From: Bacteroidales bacterium
GTDB lineage: Bacteria > Bacteroidota > Bacteroidia > Bacteroidales > F082
Assembly: GCA_023229245.1 (NCBI GenBank)
Contig: JALNZU010000005.1
Location: 62,001 to 126,000, forward strand
Direction of reading: 5' to 3'
Length of the DNA stretch: 64,000 nucleotides
The position numbers and the translations under genes were made by a program. This document shows, in pieces, positions 1-9,753 of the stretch; position 1 is the stretch's first letter, and every line of letters starts with the position of its first letter. Below the pieces are notes generated by a model. The model did no database searches and was not told the DNA's origin. It saw only the letters and a program-made list of their open reading frames with translations.

Positions 1-1
1 T

Positions 2-1147
2 TTGTTTGGCAGTTGCAGTTCTGTTCATGCTCAACGGGGCAGTAAGATACAAACGGTGGTGATTGATCCGGGGCATGGAGGTCGCGACCCGGGCGCATTA
101 GGTAAACGGTCAAAAGAAAAAGATATAGTATTGGATGTAGCTTTGAAAACCGGCGAATATATCCGCAAAAACCTGCCTGATGTGAAAGTGATATATACCC
201 GTAGCAGGGATGAGTTTGTGGAGTTGCACAGGCGCGCTGCCATAGCCAATGAAAATAATGCGGATGTGTTTATTTCCATTCATTGCAACTCAGCCAAAGA
301 CAGCCGTGTGTCAGGTGCCGAAACTTTTGTCATGGGCGAGCATCGTACCGAAGCAAATTTAGAAGTAGCCAAGTTGGAGAATGCGGCCATATTGTTGGAA
401 GATAATCAAGACGAAACTTACGGTGGATTTGATCCCAACAGCACAGCGGCTTATATTGCTCTTTCGCTTTTTCAAAGTGCCAATACGCATCAAAGCATTA
501 AGTTGGCTCAACATGTGCAGGAGCAGTTTGCAACGCGTGTAGGCCGAAAAGACCGTAGTGTGCAACAAGCCGGATTTTTGGTACTCTACCGCACAACTAT
601 GCCAAGTATATTAATTGAACTTGGGTTTATCAGCAATCCGGCCGAAGAAGCATTCCTTATCTCGGAACAAGGTAAGGTGTATATGGCATCAGCTATATTT
701 CGGGCTTTCAGAGATTATAAAAATCAATTTGAAAAGGAAAACAGACTCCCGCCACAAATACCCGACGAATGGCGTGATATAATTGTAGGACATCAGGTTG
801 AGATAGAAGATGAAAACCCGAAAACAAGCGGACAACAATCCACTACACAGTCTGACAAGACTTCCATTGAAAATAGTGGACAAATAGTTTATAAAGTACA
901 ATTTTATACCTCCCCGCATTCCATACCTCTTACTGATGCCAGATTTAAAGGACTTCAAGAGGTGGCAGCCTATTTTCACGATGGCTTGTATAAATATACG
1001 GTTGGCTCGTTTGCTCAATTTACCGATGCAACACAGCACCAGAAACAAATGCAGGCCAAAGGCTTTACCGATGCGTTTGTGGTAGCTTTTATGAACGGGA
1101 AACGGATTAGAATTGATCAGGTAAAGCAATCAAATAGTATCCACTAG
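2..1147 (+). CDS. N-acetylmuramoyl-L-alanine amidase, 5' end cut by window
   Basis: Zinc-dependent amidase of the Amidase_3/AmiC family, which cleaves the bond between muramic acid and the peptide stem in peptidoglycan. The catalytic domain fills about residues 15-240: PGHGG near residue 25 and SIHCNS near residue 94 carry zinc-binding histidines, and ILIELGFISN near residue 205 carries the catalytic glutamate. About residues 295-381 look like a SPOR-type peptidoglycan-binding tail (VYKVQFYTS...YKYTVGSF). The first codon seen is TTG at the window edge, just before a cysteine and an AQ signal-cleavage-like sequence, so the true start and signal peptide probably lie upstream. It precedes the MCE gene by 56 bp. 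Confidence 0.9.
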   Translation: MFGSCSSVHAQRGSKIQTVVIDPGHGGRDPGALGKRSKEKDIVLDVALKTGEYIRKNLPDVKVIYTRSRDEFVELHRRAAIANENNADVFISIHCNSAKDSRVSGAETFVMGEHRTEANLEVAKLENAAILLEDNQDETYGGFDPNSTAAYIALSLFQSANTHQSIKLAQHVQEQFATRVGRKDRSVQQAGFLVLYRTTMPSILIELGFISNPAEEAFLISEQGKVYMASAIFRAFRDYKNQFEKENRLPPQIPDEWRDIIVGHQVEIEDENPKTSGQQSTTQSDKTSIENSGQIVYKVQFYTSPHSIPLTDARFKGLQEVAAYFHDGLYKYTVGSFAQFTDATQHQKQMQAKGFTDAFVVAFMNGKRIRIDQVKQSNSIH

Positions 1148-1160
1148 CTACACTTTAACG

Positions 1161-1168
1161 TATCTTTG
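1161..1168 (+). promoter_or_regulatory. Bacteroidota -7 box before MCE gene
   Basis: TATCTTTG matches TAnnTTTG and lies 36 bp before the MCE start codon. No clear -33 TTG was found at the usual distance, so the call rests on one element and the position. Confidence 0.4.
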
Positions 1169-1203
1169 CCATATAAAATTAAACATATCAAAAAAATATT
1201 TAC

Positions 1204-2157
1204 ATGAAAATCCAGAACAAGAAGGTGTTTATTGTTGGCCTATCTTTTATATTGGCTGCCTTTCTTTTTGTATGGGGATTTAACTTTTTAAAAGGTAAAG
1301 ATATTTTTGACCGTGAGCGTATCTTTTTTGTGGAGTATGAAGAGGTTAACGGATTAGTCACATCTAACCCAGTGATGCTCAATGGGCTACGTGTAGGTCA
1401 GGTGAAAGATATTTATTTTCATCCCAATCTGAAAGGCAGTTTGATTGTCATGCTTTCAGTACATAACAAATTCCCATTACCTGCTAATAGCGTGGCACGT
1501 ATATTCAGCTCCGATCTGATGGGTTCCAAAGCAGTTGATCTTCAGTTAGGTGACTCGGAGCAACTGCTGCAACATAACGATACCCTGCTCTCAGCTATTG
1601 AAGCCAGCTTGATGGATGAGGTAAATGCGCAAGTATTACCGTTGAAAAATAAAGCCGAAAGCCTGATCTCATCCTTAGATTCGCTTGTTATAATAGTGCA
1701 AACCATCCTCAACGAAACGGCTAAAGATAATATTACTGCCAGCTTGCAAAGTGTGTCATCAACTATCAAGAACCTTGAAAGAACCACATCTGCCATAGAT
1801 TCTTTTGTGATCACCGAGCAGTCGCGTATGGCTTCCATATTATATAATGTGGAATTGATCACCCGTAATATAGAACAAAGCAATAGCGAGATCAGCAGGA
1901 TGATCAGCAATTTAGCTGCATTATCCGATTCGTTGGTTCATGCCGATATTGCCTCATTGGCCCGGCATGCCGATGCAACCATACAAGAGATGAATAAGCT
2001 GATGAGCGCTGTGAATGAAGGACGTGGTACTGTAGGGCAGCTTATGGTTAACGACAGCTTGTATATTGAGCTTGAAAAGTCGGCTGCTGAGCTGAATAAA
2101 TTATTAGAAGATGTGCGCCTGAATCCCAAACGATATGTGAAATTCAGTTTGTTTTAA
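1204..2157 (+). CDS. MlaD/MCE family protein
   Basis: Substrate-binding protein of an MCE-type lipid transport system, anchored in the inner membrane and facing the periplasm. It has a short basic N-terminus, one membrane helix at about residues 8-28, a single MCE/MlaD domain at about 38-115 (contains NPVMLNGLRVGQV) and a long helical, coiled-coil-like region to the C-terminus. No MlaE permease or MlaF ATPase is in the window, so its partners must be encoded elsewhere. It follows an amidase gene, a pairing I recall from other Bacteroidota. The ATG start is preceded by a TAnnTTTG box. Confidence 0.85.
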   Translation: MKIQNKKVFIVGLSFILAAFLFVWGFNFLKGKDIFDRERIFFVEYEEVNGLVTSNPVMLNGLRVGQVKDIYFHPNLKGSLIVMLSVHNKFPLPANSVARIFSSDLMGSKAVDLQLGDSEQLLQHNDTLLSAIEASLMDEVNAQVLPLKNKAESLISSLDSLVIIVQTILNETAKDNITASLQSVSSTIKNLERTTSAIDSFVITEQSRMASILYNVELITRNIEQSNSEISRMISNLAALSDSLVHADIASLARHADATIQEMNKLMSAVNEGRGTVGQLMVNDSLYIELEKSAAELNKLLEDVRLNPKRYVKFSLF

Positions 2158-2165
2158 GGGTACTT

Positions 2166-2186
2166 GGCATTCGAAATGCTATTTTT
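2166..2186 (+). terminator. Short hairpin between convergent MCE and OstA-like genes
   Basis: GCATT-CGA-AATGC forms a perfect 5-bp stem with a 3-nt loop, followed by ATTTTT on the plus strand. It lies 10 bp after the MCE stop and overlaps the last codons of the opposing OstA-like gene. Confidence 0.5.
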
Positions 2187-3702
2187 CTGATGTATCAGTT
2201 TCTTCACGTCTGTACAGATCGTGTTTATCCTTAGGCCGTAAGTCGTCCAACCATTGAAACCCCCTAAGTATGGATTGCTCTTCAGGCAGCTCTTCTTCTG
2301 GATACATCACTTCACCCGGATTGGTAAAATAGCGTATATCCGAAATGTTGCTGTCTTCCAAATAAATCTTCATCGTACTTGACTGGGCGAGATTCACCCC
2401 TATCAGGCTTCCATCTTCTTCGCGAACCCAATAAATAGTCTGCGCATTACCATCAACAAAAATTTGATTCAATTCGTTTTCAAAGAAATACCCTATCATA
2501 TTTTTCCCTTTGATCTGATTATACCCTTTAATGCTATCTTTAGCAACTATAAACGCATTGTTATGCATGATCAACGAATCTAGCTGGCCGTGCTGATTGA
2601 TGATATACATGGAATCGGCTGTCAATTGGTTGTTATCCGACCATAATATAGGATAGTGATACAAACGCAGGGTTGAGTCGGTAGTATGATATACTAACGA
2701 ATCGCAGATACCCTGTATATTGGTTCGAAAAAAACGTACTCCGTAGTATGCCATCATTTTTTCGGCTTTGCGTTCAGCGTTAAAAAACATAAAAAGGGTA
2801 TCGGCATGCATAAATAGACTGTCGCTGCTGTCGTAACTAACAAATCGTGCACTGTCGGTAACATACGACCTGCCTTCATCTTCCCATATCTTTCCTGTTT
2901 CGCCATATACGATAAGCTTGTTTAAGGTGTCGGTAACGATCACGTTACCGGCTGCATCACCAAAGCCGATATTTCGGTCGTAAAAAAGTTTGTCGGAGCT
3001 GATCGTTTGTTCGTTGGTGTTCATCCGGGTTTTCTCGCTTAGATAGGCATGGTCTTTTCCGGTATCGTACCAGCCATACTCGCAATATATCGTATTTTCT
3101 TCTCCTCTGATCAGCGTAGGACCAAAGAAATAAGCGATATCGGTGCGGGTATGAAAGGTCATTGTATCGGTATATATGGTATATTCGGGGTTGATCAGCT
3201 CTACATCATCGGCAAAATAAAATTCTTTAAGATCGCTTCGGTAGTATCCTCTTTTGCTTTTCAACAGGTTATCACCTCTTGTAATCGTACCATGATTGGG
3301 ATAATGGGCTACTTGAGTGAATCGGTTAAAGAGTAAATAATTTGTTTCCAAAACAGAAGAATCATCTACCATTTTCACATGCTCAAAAATTTCTGCCAGA
3401 CGGCTATCGCCTGTATATCTCAGTTTGTCGCCATAGATATGTAATGTGTCGCTTACTTTAATATGTACATGGCCGAACGCATCGAAGTTTCGTGTTTTGT
3501 CGTTCAGATAGGCGCTGTCGCAATAAAACCAGGTTGAATCCTGACGCAGTATGACATTTCCAAGCAGTTTCTCTACATCTTTACCCAAAGCGGCATCATA
3601 ACGTTGAATTTTTGCCTGTTCTATATGGATCACAGTGCGTTGTTGTGCAACCGATAAAACTGGTAAAAGCAATAAGAGACTAAAACGGATCAATGACTTC
3701 AT
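2179..3702 (-). CDS. OstA-like LPS-transport family protein
   Basis: Protein of the OstA/LptA-like family, expected to bind lipopolysaccharide in the periplasm or at the outer membrane. The first 19 residues form a signal peptide ending VLSVAQQ. The rest is built of beta-strand-rich repeats with the DSxxxY/GDKLxY rhythm of OstA folds (DSTWFYCDSAYL, YGDKLRYTG, SSDKLFYDR, ADTLFMFF). At 507 residues it is longer than LptA but typical of Bacteroidota OstA-like proteins. The C-terminus (about 470-507) is charged and probably disordered. A TATTTTTG box at 3720-3727 on the minus strand lies just before the start. Confidence 0.85.
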   Translation of the reverse strand: MKSLIRFSLLLLLPVLSVAQQRTVIHIEQAKIQRYDAALGKDVEKLLGNVILRQDSTWFYCDSAYLNDKTRNFDAFGHVHIKVSDTLHIYGDKLRYTGDSRLAEIFEHVKMVDDSSVLETNYLLFNRFTQVAHYPNHGTITRGDNLLKSKRGYYRSDLKEFYFADDVELINPEYTIYTDTMTFHTRTDIAYFFGPTLIRGEENTIYCEYGWYDTGKDHAYLSEKTRMNTNEQTISSDKLFYDRNIGFGDAAGNVIVTDTLNKLIVYGETGKIWEDEGRSYVTDSARFVSYDSSDSLFMHADTLFMFFNAERKAEKMMAYYGVRFFRTNIQGICDSLVYHTTDSTLRLYHYPILWSDNNQLTADSMYIINQHGQLDSLIMHNNAFIVAKDSIKGYNQIKGKNMIGYFFENELNQIFVDGNAQTIYWVREEDGSLIGVNLAQSSTMKIYLEDSNISDIRYFTNPGEVMYPEEELPEEQSILRGFQWLDDLRPKDKHDLYRREETDTSEK

Positions 3703-3719
3703 CGCTCAGGTATAGAAGG

Positions 3720-3727
3720 CAAAAATA
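3720..3727 (-). promoter_or_regulatory. Bacteroidota -7 box before OstA-like gene
   Basis: On the minus strand this reads TATTTTTG, a full match to TAnnTTTG, 17 bp before the start codon. This predicts a short leader of about 10-12 nt. Confidence 0.4.
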
Positions 3728-3869
3728 CGATTTAATGGACAGCTAATATATGCCCTTGATCGTCTGTCTATATTTAATAAGGAGTGGTAGTATAGTGTAC
3801 CATCAGACGAATATAAATCCTGATCTTTCACATTGTTATCAGTAAGTGGAAAAAAATGAAGCCACTAAT

Positions 3870-5387
3870 TTACCAGTGTATTTCTTTAATAATAAACCCT
3901 TTGTTTTTGTATTCGTGTATGATGCGACTGCGTGATTTATCGGCTTCTGCCTGGGTAGCAAATCCGTTTTGAATGATATTTCCCTGATCAATGGTTGACC
4001 AGTTGGGATAAGCCTGTATGATGAGTTCGTTGAATTTTTCTTCTAATATATAAGCCGCGGGGAATCGTTTCACCGGACTGACAAATGTATAATATCGTTT
4101 TTCTTTTTCCTGATCTAATAGCGTATATGCCGACGAATAGACATAGTAATAGATTGGTTTGTTACGGGTTGGGTTTGGCCCGGCTACTATCCACATATCT
4201 TTTGATGCCGATTCTTTTTTGGGTTTGGGAGTCGCTTCTATAAAACCGTTTTTATATACTCTGGCAATAAAATCATGCCTATTGCTAAGGCCTGCAATAA
4301 GGATATCCAGGTCTCCGTCTAAATCATAATCACCCCATTGCCCAGAGCTGTTATATAGTGGGATCAGATTGGCGTGTATGTCGGTGAATCCTTGTTGTCT
4401 GTCGTTCCTATACACTTTTGAAACGGCTCCGTTAGCACCCATCCCGCTGAGTAGCAGGTCTAAGTCTCCGTCTAAGTCCATATCGCCCCAGTCGGCAAAG
4501 CCATCAGTTAGCTGAGCCAGATCAGCGGGTATTTGCGTGAAGCTGCCGTCTCTGTTGTTTCGGTAAAGGATGGTAGTGGGCACCCCGGCTGCTGTCTCGC
4601 CTAAGATAATCAGATCATCATCTCCGTCATTATCGAAATCGCCAAAAGCTACATTGCAGTTTTTTAGCGGAATGATCCCACTTTTAATAGCCTGAAAACC
4701 TTGACCTGTATTTTGATACAGCTGACTTACAGTCTTGCCTTGAGCGTCTATGCCACACACAAATATATCAGGTAGACCATCCACATTGAAGTCTGTCCAC
4801 CGGGCTACTCCTCGACTGATACCGATCAATCCGGCTTGAACGGCAGTAAATCTATTGTTTCTGTCATTGCGGAAGATCATTGTAATAGGACCGTGCGCAC
4901 TCTCACCTGCTATTAAAATATCCGGGTCGCCATCACCATCCATATCCGCAAAATCAATGGAACCATCACGAACGGGGATCAATGGTATTTGAGTTTTGAT
5001 GAAATTCCCATTTCCGGTGCCACGAAACAGTTCGGCTATCAACACCCCATCTTTTGTTTCACCTACAACAGCTGCATCAGCTATCCCATCTAAGTCAAAA
5101 TCGGCAAACCGGATATCACCCCTGTAAAAATGAGGCAAGCCGGAGGAGGTTGAAATGAATCGGTCGTTGCGTAAATTATTATAATATTTTCCTTCTATAG
5201 CAGGCTTTCCACCATGATAATGTTCTCCCGAAACAAAGATATCCGGATCACCGTCACGGTCTGCATCAATCCATTGTGAACTGCTTTCTGCCACACCTGT
5301 CAGACCAGCTCTGATATCGGTAAATGTTTGGCCTGAAAGCATATGAGAAAATATCAATATTTGGAAAAGAAAAACTACATACCGCAT
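3870..5387 (-). CDS. Secreted FG-GAP/VCBS repeat protein with SPOR-like tail
   Basis: Signal peptide at residues 1-19 (ends LSGQTF), then seven repeats of about 50-55 residues. Each carries an aspartate-rich Ca2+-binding-like loop (DADRDGDPD, DFDLDGIAD, DMDGDGDPD, DFNVDGLPD, DFDNDGDDD, DMDLDGDLD, DYDLDGDLD). Seven FG-GAP/VCBS repeats suggest a seven-bladed integrin-alpha-like propeller, which is my inference. After a lysine- and proline-rich linker the last ~110 residues resemble a SPOR-type domain (ends NGFATQAEADKSRSR...KGFIIKEIHW). No T9SS sorting tail is visible. The binding target is unknown. Confidence 0.8.
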   Translation of the reverse strand: MRYVVFLFQILIFSHMLSGQTFTDIRAGLTGVAESSSQWIDADRDGDPDIFVSGEHYHGGKPAIEGKYYNNLRNDRFISTSSGLPHFYRGDIRFADFDLDGIADAAVVGETKDGVLIAELFRGTGNGNFIKTQIPLIPVRDGSIDFADMDGDGDPDILIAGESAHGPITMIFRNDRNNRFTAVQAGLIGISRGVARWTDFNVDGLPDIFVCGIDAQGKTVSQLYQNTGQGFQAIKSGIIPLKNCNVAFGDFDNDGDDDLIILGETAAGVPTTILYRNNRDGSFTQIPADLAQLTDGFADWGDMDLDGDLDLLLSGMGANGAVSKVYRNDRQQGFTDIHANLIPLYNSSGQWGDYDLDGDLDILIAGLSNRHDFIARVYKNGFIEATPKPKKESASKDMWIVAGPNPTRNKPIYYYVYSSAYTLLDQEKEKRYYTFVSPVKRFPAAYILEEKFNELIIQAYPNWSTIDQGNIIQNGFATQAEADKSRSRIIHEYKNKGFIIKEIHW

Positions 5388-5524
5388 ACGTACTTAAAAT
5401 TTGGCAAAGAAATTAAAAACAATATTACGACTTTTAATTATGTAGAAAGGTTCTAAATGTTTATAAAATAAGATCTCACGCCTTTTGTAGCCAATTTTTT
5501 AAATGAAATGACAAAAAATATATC

Positions 5525-5545
5525 TAATTTTGTGAAAAAATTCAC
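5525..5545 (+). promoter_or_regulatory. Promoter box and overlapping palindrome before the mmd operon
   Basis: TAATTTTG (5525-5532) matches the Bacteroidota -7 element. GTGAA-AAAA-TTCAC (5532-5545) is a perfect 5-bp inverted repeat that shares the last G of the -7 box and covers the expected transcription start. It could be an operator. ATG of the epimerase follows at 5561. Confidence 0.45.
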
Positions 5546-5560
5546 AAATCATTAATCTTT

Positions 5561-5971
5561 ATGAAACCTACTCATATTGAACACATTGGAATAGCTGTCA
5601 GGAGTCTTGATCAGGCTATTCCATTTTACGAGCGTTTGCTTGGTACATCTTGCTATGCCATAGAAGAGGTTAAAGACCAAAGAGTTAAGACAGCTTTTTT
5701 TAAGCTTGGTCAAACTAAGATAGAATTATTAGAAAGTACTGATCCTGAGGGGCCTATTGGTAAGTTTATTGAGAAGCGGGGTGAAGGCATTCATCATATT
5801 GCATATGCTGTTGAGCAAATTGAAGCTGCTCTTGAAAAGGCTACGGAAGAAGGCATTCAGCTTATCGACCAACGCCCACGCAAAGGTGCGGAAGGATTGC
5901 ATATTGCGTTTCTACATCCTAAGAGTACATTTGGTGTGTTGACTGAGTTTTGTGAAGATAAATCTAAATAA
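5561..5971 (+). CDS. mce: Methylmalonyl-CoA epimerase
   Basis: Converts (R)- to (S)-methylmalonyl-CoA and back, in the cytoplasm. This small VOC-superfamily enzyme (136 residues, normal length) starts [20 protein letters not shown]. Metal ligands are expected at the early His (IEHIGIAV), the central GIHHIAY and the late LTEFCE glutamate; all are present. It is the first gene of an operon with the four methylmalonyl-CoA decarboxylase subunits, with 14 bp to the next gene. This links it to propionate formation from succinyl-CoA through methylmalonyl-CoA mutase, which is not in the window. Confidence 0.95.
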   Translation: MKPTHIEHIGIAVRSLDQAIPFYERLLGTSCYAIEEVKDQRVKTAFFKLGQTKIELLESTDPEGPIGKFIEKRGEGIHHIAYAVEQIEAALEKATEEGIQLIDQRPRKGAEGLHIAFLHPKSTFGVLTEFCEDKSK

Positions 5972-5985
5972 ATTTCATTCATATT

Positions 5986-7545
5986 ATGTCTATTGAATCA
6001 AAAATACAGGAACTGTTAAACAAGCGTTTAGAGGCCAAGAAAGGTGGTGGCGAGAAGCGGTTAGCAGCTCAACATGCCAAAGGTAAATATTCAGCTCGCG
6101 AGCGGATAGATATTTTATTGGACGAGGGCAGCTTTGAGGAGTTTGATATGTTTGTAACACACCGTACCAAAGAGTTTGGTTTGGAAAACCAGCAGTATCT
6201 TGGTGACGGTGTTATTACCGGTCATGGTACTATTGATGGCCGTGTGGTGTATATTTTTTCTCAGGATTTCACCGTGTTTGGTGGTTCGCTTAGCGAGACT
6301 TTTGCTGCCAAGATATGTAAAGTCATGGATCAGGCTATGAAAGTAGGGGCACCTGTGATAGGTATCAACGACAGCGGTGGTGCCCGTATTCAGGAAGGTG
6401 TACGAAGTCTTGCTGGGTATGCCGAGATTTTTCAGCGCAACATCATGGCATCTGGAGTGATACCCCAGATTTCGGCCATTTTTGGTCCGTGTGCCGGTGG
6501 CGCTGTCTATTCACCTGCACTGACTGACTTCATACTGATGAGTCAAAACACAAGCTATATGTTTGTAACCGGCCCTAAGGTAACCAAAACCGTTACCGGT
6601 GAAGATATTACTACCGAAGATTTGGGCGGAGCATGGGTACATGGTACCAAATCTGGTGTAAGCCATTTTGTAGTTGAAAATGAAGAAGAAGGGCTTATGC
6701 TCATTCGTAAGCTCCTTTCTTATCTGCCACAAAACAACTTAGAAGACCCGCCTATAGCCGAATGTGATGATCCTATCAACCGGTTGGAGGATGCACTGAA
6801 TCAGATCATACCCGAAAATCCTAATAAACCCTACGATGTTACAGACGTCATTCATGCTATTGTTGACTATAATGAGTTTGTTGAAATTCAGCGTAACTAT
6901 GCCCGCAATATTGTAATCGGATTTGCCCGTTTTGATGGGATGCCTGTTGGAATAGTAGCTAATCAACCGAATTTTTTAGCCGGTGTGTTAGATATTGATG
7001 CATCGCGTAAGGCTGCACGGTTTGTCAGGTTTTGTGATGCGTTTAATGTACCTATAGTTACTTTGGTTGATGTGCCAGGATTTTTACCCGGCAGCGGTCA
7101 GGAATATGGCGGTATCATTATCCATGGAGCTAAGCTGCTGTTCGCTTATGGGGAGGCTACCGTACCCAAAGTGACTATCACTCTACGTAAATCTTATGGC
7201 GGAGCTCATGATGTGATGGGATCCAAACAACTGAGAAGCGATATCAATTATGCATGGCCTTCGGCTGAGATTGCCGTCATGGGGCCATCAGGTGCAATTG
7301 AAGTATTGGAAGGAAGAACTATACTCGAGATTAAAAATCCTGAGGAAAGAATGGCTTATATACGCAAAAAAGAAGAAGAATACCGTGAACGGTTTGCAAA
7401 TCCCTATGAAGCAGCCAGATATGGCTATATAGATGATGTGATTGAACCGCGTAATACCCGCTTCAGAGTAATACGGGCATTGCAGGCATTAGCCACTAAG
7501 AAGGATGTTAATCCACCAAAAAAACATTCTAATATTCCATTATAA
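5986..7545 (+). CDS. mmdA: Methylmalonyl-CoA decarboxylase alpha (carboxyltransferase) subunit
   Basis: Carboxyltransferase subunit that moves the carboxyl group from (S)-methylmalonyl-CoA to biotin on the gamma subunit. At 519 residues it has the two crotonase-fold lobes of the acyl-CoA carboxyltransferase family. Diagnostic stretches include [28 protein letters not shown], the [19 protein letters not shown] lobe and [13 protein letters not shown]. The sequence alone could also fit propionyl-CoA carboxylase beta, but the neighbouring OadG-, biotin- and OadB-type genes show that it works in the Na+-pumping decarboxylase. Next gene after 12 bp. Confidence 0.93.
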   Translation: MSIESKIQELLNKRLEAKKGGGEKRLAAQHAKGKYSARERIDILLDEGSFEEFDMFVTHRTKEFGLENQQYLGDGVITGHGTIDGRVVYIFSQDFTVFGGSLSETFAAKICKVMDQAMKVGAPVIGINDSGGARIQEGVRSLAGYAEIFQRNIMASGVIPQISAIFGPCAGGAVYSPALTDFILMSQNTSYMFVTGPKVTKTVTGEDITTEDLGGAWVHGTKSGVSHFVVENEEEGLMLIRKLLSYLPQNNLEDPPIAECDDPINRLEDALNQIIPENPNKPYDVTDVIHAIVDYNEFVEIQRNYARNIVIGFARFDGMPVGIVANQPNFLAGVLDIDASRKAARFVRFCDAFNVPIVTLVDVPGFLPGSGQEYGGIIIHGAKLLFAYGEATVPKVTITLRKSYGGAHDVMGSKQLRSDINYAWPSAEIAVMGPSGAIEVLEGRTILEIKNPEERMAYIRKKEEEYRERFANPYEAARYGYIDDVIEPRNTRFRVIRALQALATKKDVNPPKKHSNIPL

Positions 7546-7557
7546 ACCCTATCAGTT

Positions 7558-7926
7558 ATGATATTGTTGTCATTATTTTCAGATGTGTCCACAACCATAC
7601 TAGTCGAAGGTATAGTGATATCCATAGTAGGATACACTGTGGTTTTTGCTGCGTTGGTTATTTTGTTTTATTTCTTTCATAATTTGTCAAAAATCATCAA
7701 CCGTCAAACAAAGATCAAGCTGATCAAGTTAGGGAAGATGGGTACTGCCGAATCATCTGATGATCTTTCCGTACCAGGCGAAGTTACTGCCGCTATTGGA
7801 ATGGCCTTGTATTTTGCAACCCAGTTGCATGACGAAGAGAGCAATGTGATCACGATAAAAAAGGTGTCCCGAGTTTATTCACCCTGGAGTTCAAAAATTT
7901 ATGGATTGAGAAATCTGAATCGTTAA
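7558..7926 (+). CDS. mmdD: Methylmalonyl-CoA decarboxylase delta / OadG-type subunit
   Basis: Small membrane-anchored assembly subunit of the decarboxylase Na+ pump. One hydrophobic segment at about residues 18-42 (VGYTVVFAALVILFYFFH) is followed by a charged cytoplasmic region. The C-terminal SPWSSKIYGLR matches the ending common to Bacteroidota OadG-family proteins. Its place between the carboxyltransferase and biotin-carrier genes, with 12-bp gaps on both sides, supports the call. Confidence 0.85.
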   Translation: MILLSLFSDVSTTILVEGIVISIVGYTVVFAALVILFYFFHNLSKIINRQTKIKLIKLGKMGTAESSDDLSVPGEVTAAIGMALYFATQLHDEESNVITIKKVSRVYSPWSSKIYGLRNLNR

Positions 7927-7938
7927 CAGGAAGCTATT

Positions 7939-8370
7939 ATGAGAAGTTTTAAATTTACTATAAGAGGAAATAATTATGAGGTTGAAGTCCTCAAATTAGA
8001 GAGCACCCTTGCCGAGATAGAAGTGAATGGAACAACCTATCAGGTTGAGATTGAGCGTAAGAAAACTGAATCCAAAACACCTATCTTAGTTCGCTCGGCT
8101 GTTCCAAGTAATGTGTTGAAGTCGGATGTGAAAATGTCGGCAGGTGATAAAGCTGAATTATCAAAAGTTATTGCACCTCTGCCAGGTACTATTCTGCAAA
8201 TTTTTGTAAAACCTGGTGATAAGGTCAAACGTGGTGATAAGCTATTGGTGTATGAAGCTATGAAAATGGAAAACAACCTATTGGCCGAGAAAGACGGTAT
8301 AATAAAGGTAATCAAAGTGAATGTTAGCGATAATATTTTACAAGGTGATTTGTTGATTGAAATGGAATAG
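7939..8370 (+). CDS. mmdC: Biotin carrier (gamma) subunit of methylmalonyl-CoA decarboxylase
   Basis: Carries the carboxyl group on biotin between the carboxyltransferase and the membrane decarboxylase. Residues 1-60 form a small N-terminal beta domain, a short serine/lysine-rich linker follows, and about 70-143 form the biotinyl/lipoyl domain. The biotinylated lysine is in the classical EAMKMENNL motif near residue 111. Length (143) and position fit subunit gamma. The next gene starts 4 bp after its stop codon. Confidence 0.92.
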   Translation: MRSFKFTIRGNNYEVEVLKLESTLAEIEVNGTTYQVEIERKKTESKTPILVRSAVPSNVLKSDVKMSAGDKAELSKVIAPLPGTILQIFVKPGDKVKRGDKLLVYEAMKMENNLLAEKDGIIKVIKVNVSDNILQGDLLIEME

Positions 8371-8374
8371 GCAT

Positions 8375-9733
8375 ATGATGAATACACGTAAAGCATTAAC
8401 CGTATTTGGCATATTGATATTTCTTGGCCTGGTGCATTTGATGGTTACCTCAAACGCAAGCCTTGCACATAAAATCGGGGATTCGAAGCTGCTTAGGACA
8501 GAAGCTTCGGACAAGCCTAATACCGAATTGAATTTTGTGGATTATGCGCTCGAAAAAACTGTAGAAGGGCTACATAAATTTATTGAATTTACAGGATTTT
8601 ATAATGCCACCCGAGGCCATATCTTAATGATCCTGATAGGCTTGTTCTTTATTTTTCTTGCCATTCGTTACGAATACGAACCACTTTTATTGGTTCCTAT
8701 TGGTGCGGGAATAATAATTGGAAACATACCCTTTTTTCAGGAAGGTGGTGTAGATCTGCAGATTGGTATATATCAGGAAGGTAGTGTGTTGAACTATCTG
8801 TATTTTGGAGTTACCAAAGGTATTTATCCTCCGTTGGTGTTTCTGGGTATAGGTGCGATGACCGATTTTTCTTCACTGATCTCCAATCCACGACTGATTT
8901 TACTTGGTGCTGCCGCTCAGGTTGGTATCTTTGTTACATTGATGGGTGCCTTGTATTTTGGGTTTAATATGCCCGAGGCGGCTTCCATTGGTATTATCGG
9001 AGGTGCTGATGGACCAACGGCTATTTTTCTTTCTTCTAAATTAGCAGGTGGTAACCCCGTCAGAGGTATAGAAACAAAAAATCTTATAGGCCCTATCGCT
9101 ATAGCAGCTTATTCATATATGGCGTTAGTACCAGTCATTCAGCCTCCCGTTATGCGTTTGTTGACAAGCCATAAAGAAAAGCGTATCCGCATGAAGCCGC
9201 CTCGCTCGGTCAGTAAACTTGAAAAAATTATGTTCCCTATCGCAGGCCTTATATTGACTACTTTTATCTCACCTGGTGCACTGCCATTGTTGGGAATGCT
9301 CTTTTTTGGCAACCTGCTTAAAGAAAGCGGCGTTACAAAACGCCTGGCCGATACAGCACGCAACGCACTGATTGATATAGTTACTATCATATTAGGTCTA
9401 ACAGTTGGAGCATCAACTCAGGCAGATGTGTTTATCACTAAAGAATCTATCCTTATTTTCGTTCTTGGAGCAGTATCGTTTATGTTAGCTACAGCCGGTG
9501 GAATACTCTTTGCCAAGATCATGAATCTCTTCTTGAGCGAAGATAAAAAGATCAATCCATTGATTGGTGCTGCCGGCGTTTCGGCTGTGCCCGACAGTGC
9601 CCGTGTGGCTCATATGGAAGGTCAAAGGTATGATACATCCAATTACCTGCTGATGCATGCCATGGGACCTAATGTGGCAGGTGTGATAGGATCTGCTGTA
9701 GCAGCCGGTATGTTGCTGAGCTTCCTGATGTAA
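8375..9733 (+). CDS. mmdB: Na+-translocating methylmalonyl-CoA decarboxylase beta subunit
   Basis: Integral membrane subunit that decarboxylates carboxybiotin and couples this to Na+ export. It has many hydrophobic helices and the OadB-family signature GIIGGADGPTAIFLSSKLA in the middle, with a second conserved region GVSAVPDSARVAHMEGQ near the C-terminus. An extra N-terminal helix and a periplasmic-like stretch (about residues 10-70) precede the conserved core. I prefer ATG at 8375: the frame is open further upstream only through a TTG inside mmdC. A hairpin terminator follows the stop codon. Confidence 0.93.
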   Translation: MMNTRKALTVFGILIFLGLVHLMVTSNASLAHKIGDSKLLRTEASDKPNTELNFVDYALEKTVEGLHKFIEFTGFYNATRGHILMILIGLFFIFLAIRYEYEPLLLVPIGAGIIIGNIPFFQEGGVDLQIGIYQEGSVLNYLYFGVTKGIYPPLVFLGIGAMTDFSSLISNPRLILLGAAAQVGIFVTLMGALYFGFNMPEAASIGIIGGADGPTAIFLSSKLAGGNPVRGIETKNLIGPIAIAAYSYMALVPVIQPPVMRLLTSHKEKRIRMKPPRSVSKLEKIMFPIAGLILTTFISPGALPLLGMLFFGNLLKESGVTKRLADTARNALIDIVTIILGLTVGASTQADVFITKESILIFVLGAVSFMLATAGGILFAKIMNLFLSEDKKINPLIGAAGVSAVPDSARVAHMEGQRYDTSNYLLMHAMGPNVAGVIGSAVAAGMLLSFLM

Positions 9734-9753
9734 ACCTAATTACAACAAAAGAT

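Noticed and set aside
5986..7545. Propionyl-CoA carboxylase beta subunit
   Set aside because: The gene is in an operon with OadG- and OadB-type membrane subunits, and there is no biotin carboxylase gene, so decarboxylase alpha is the better call.
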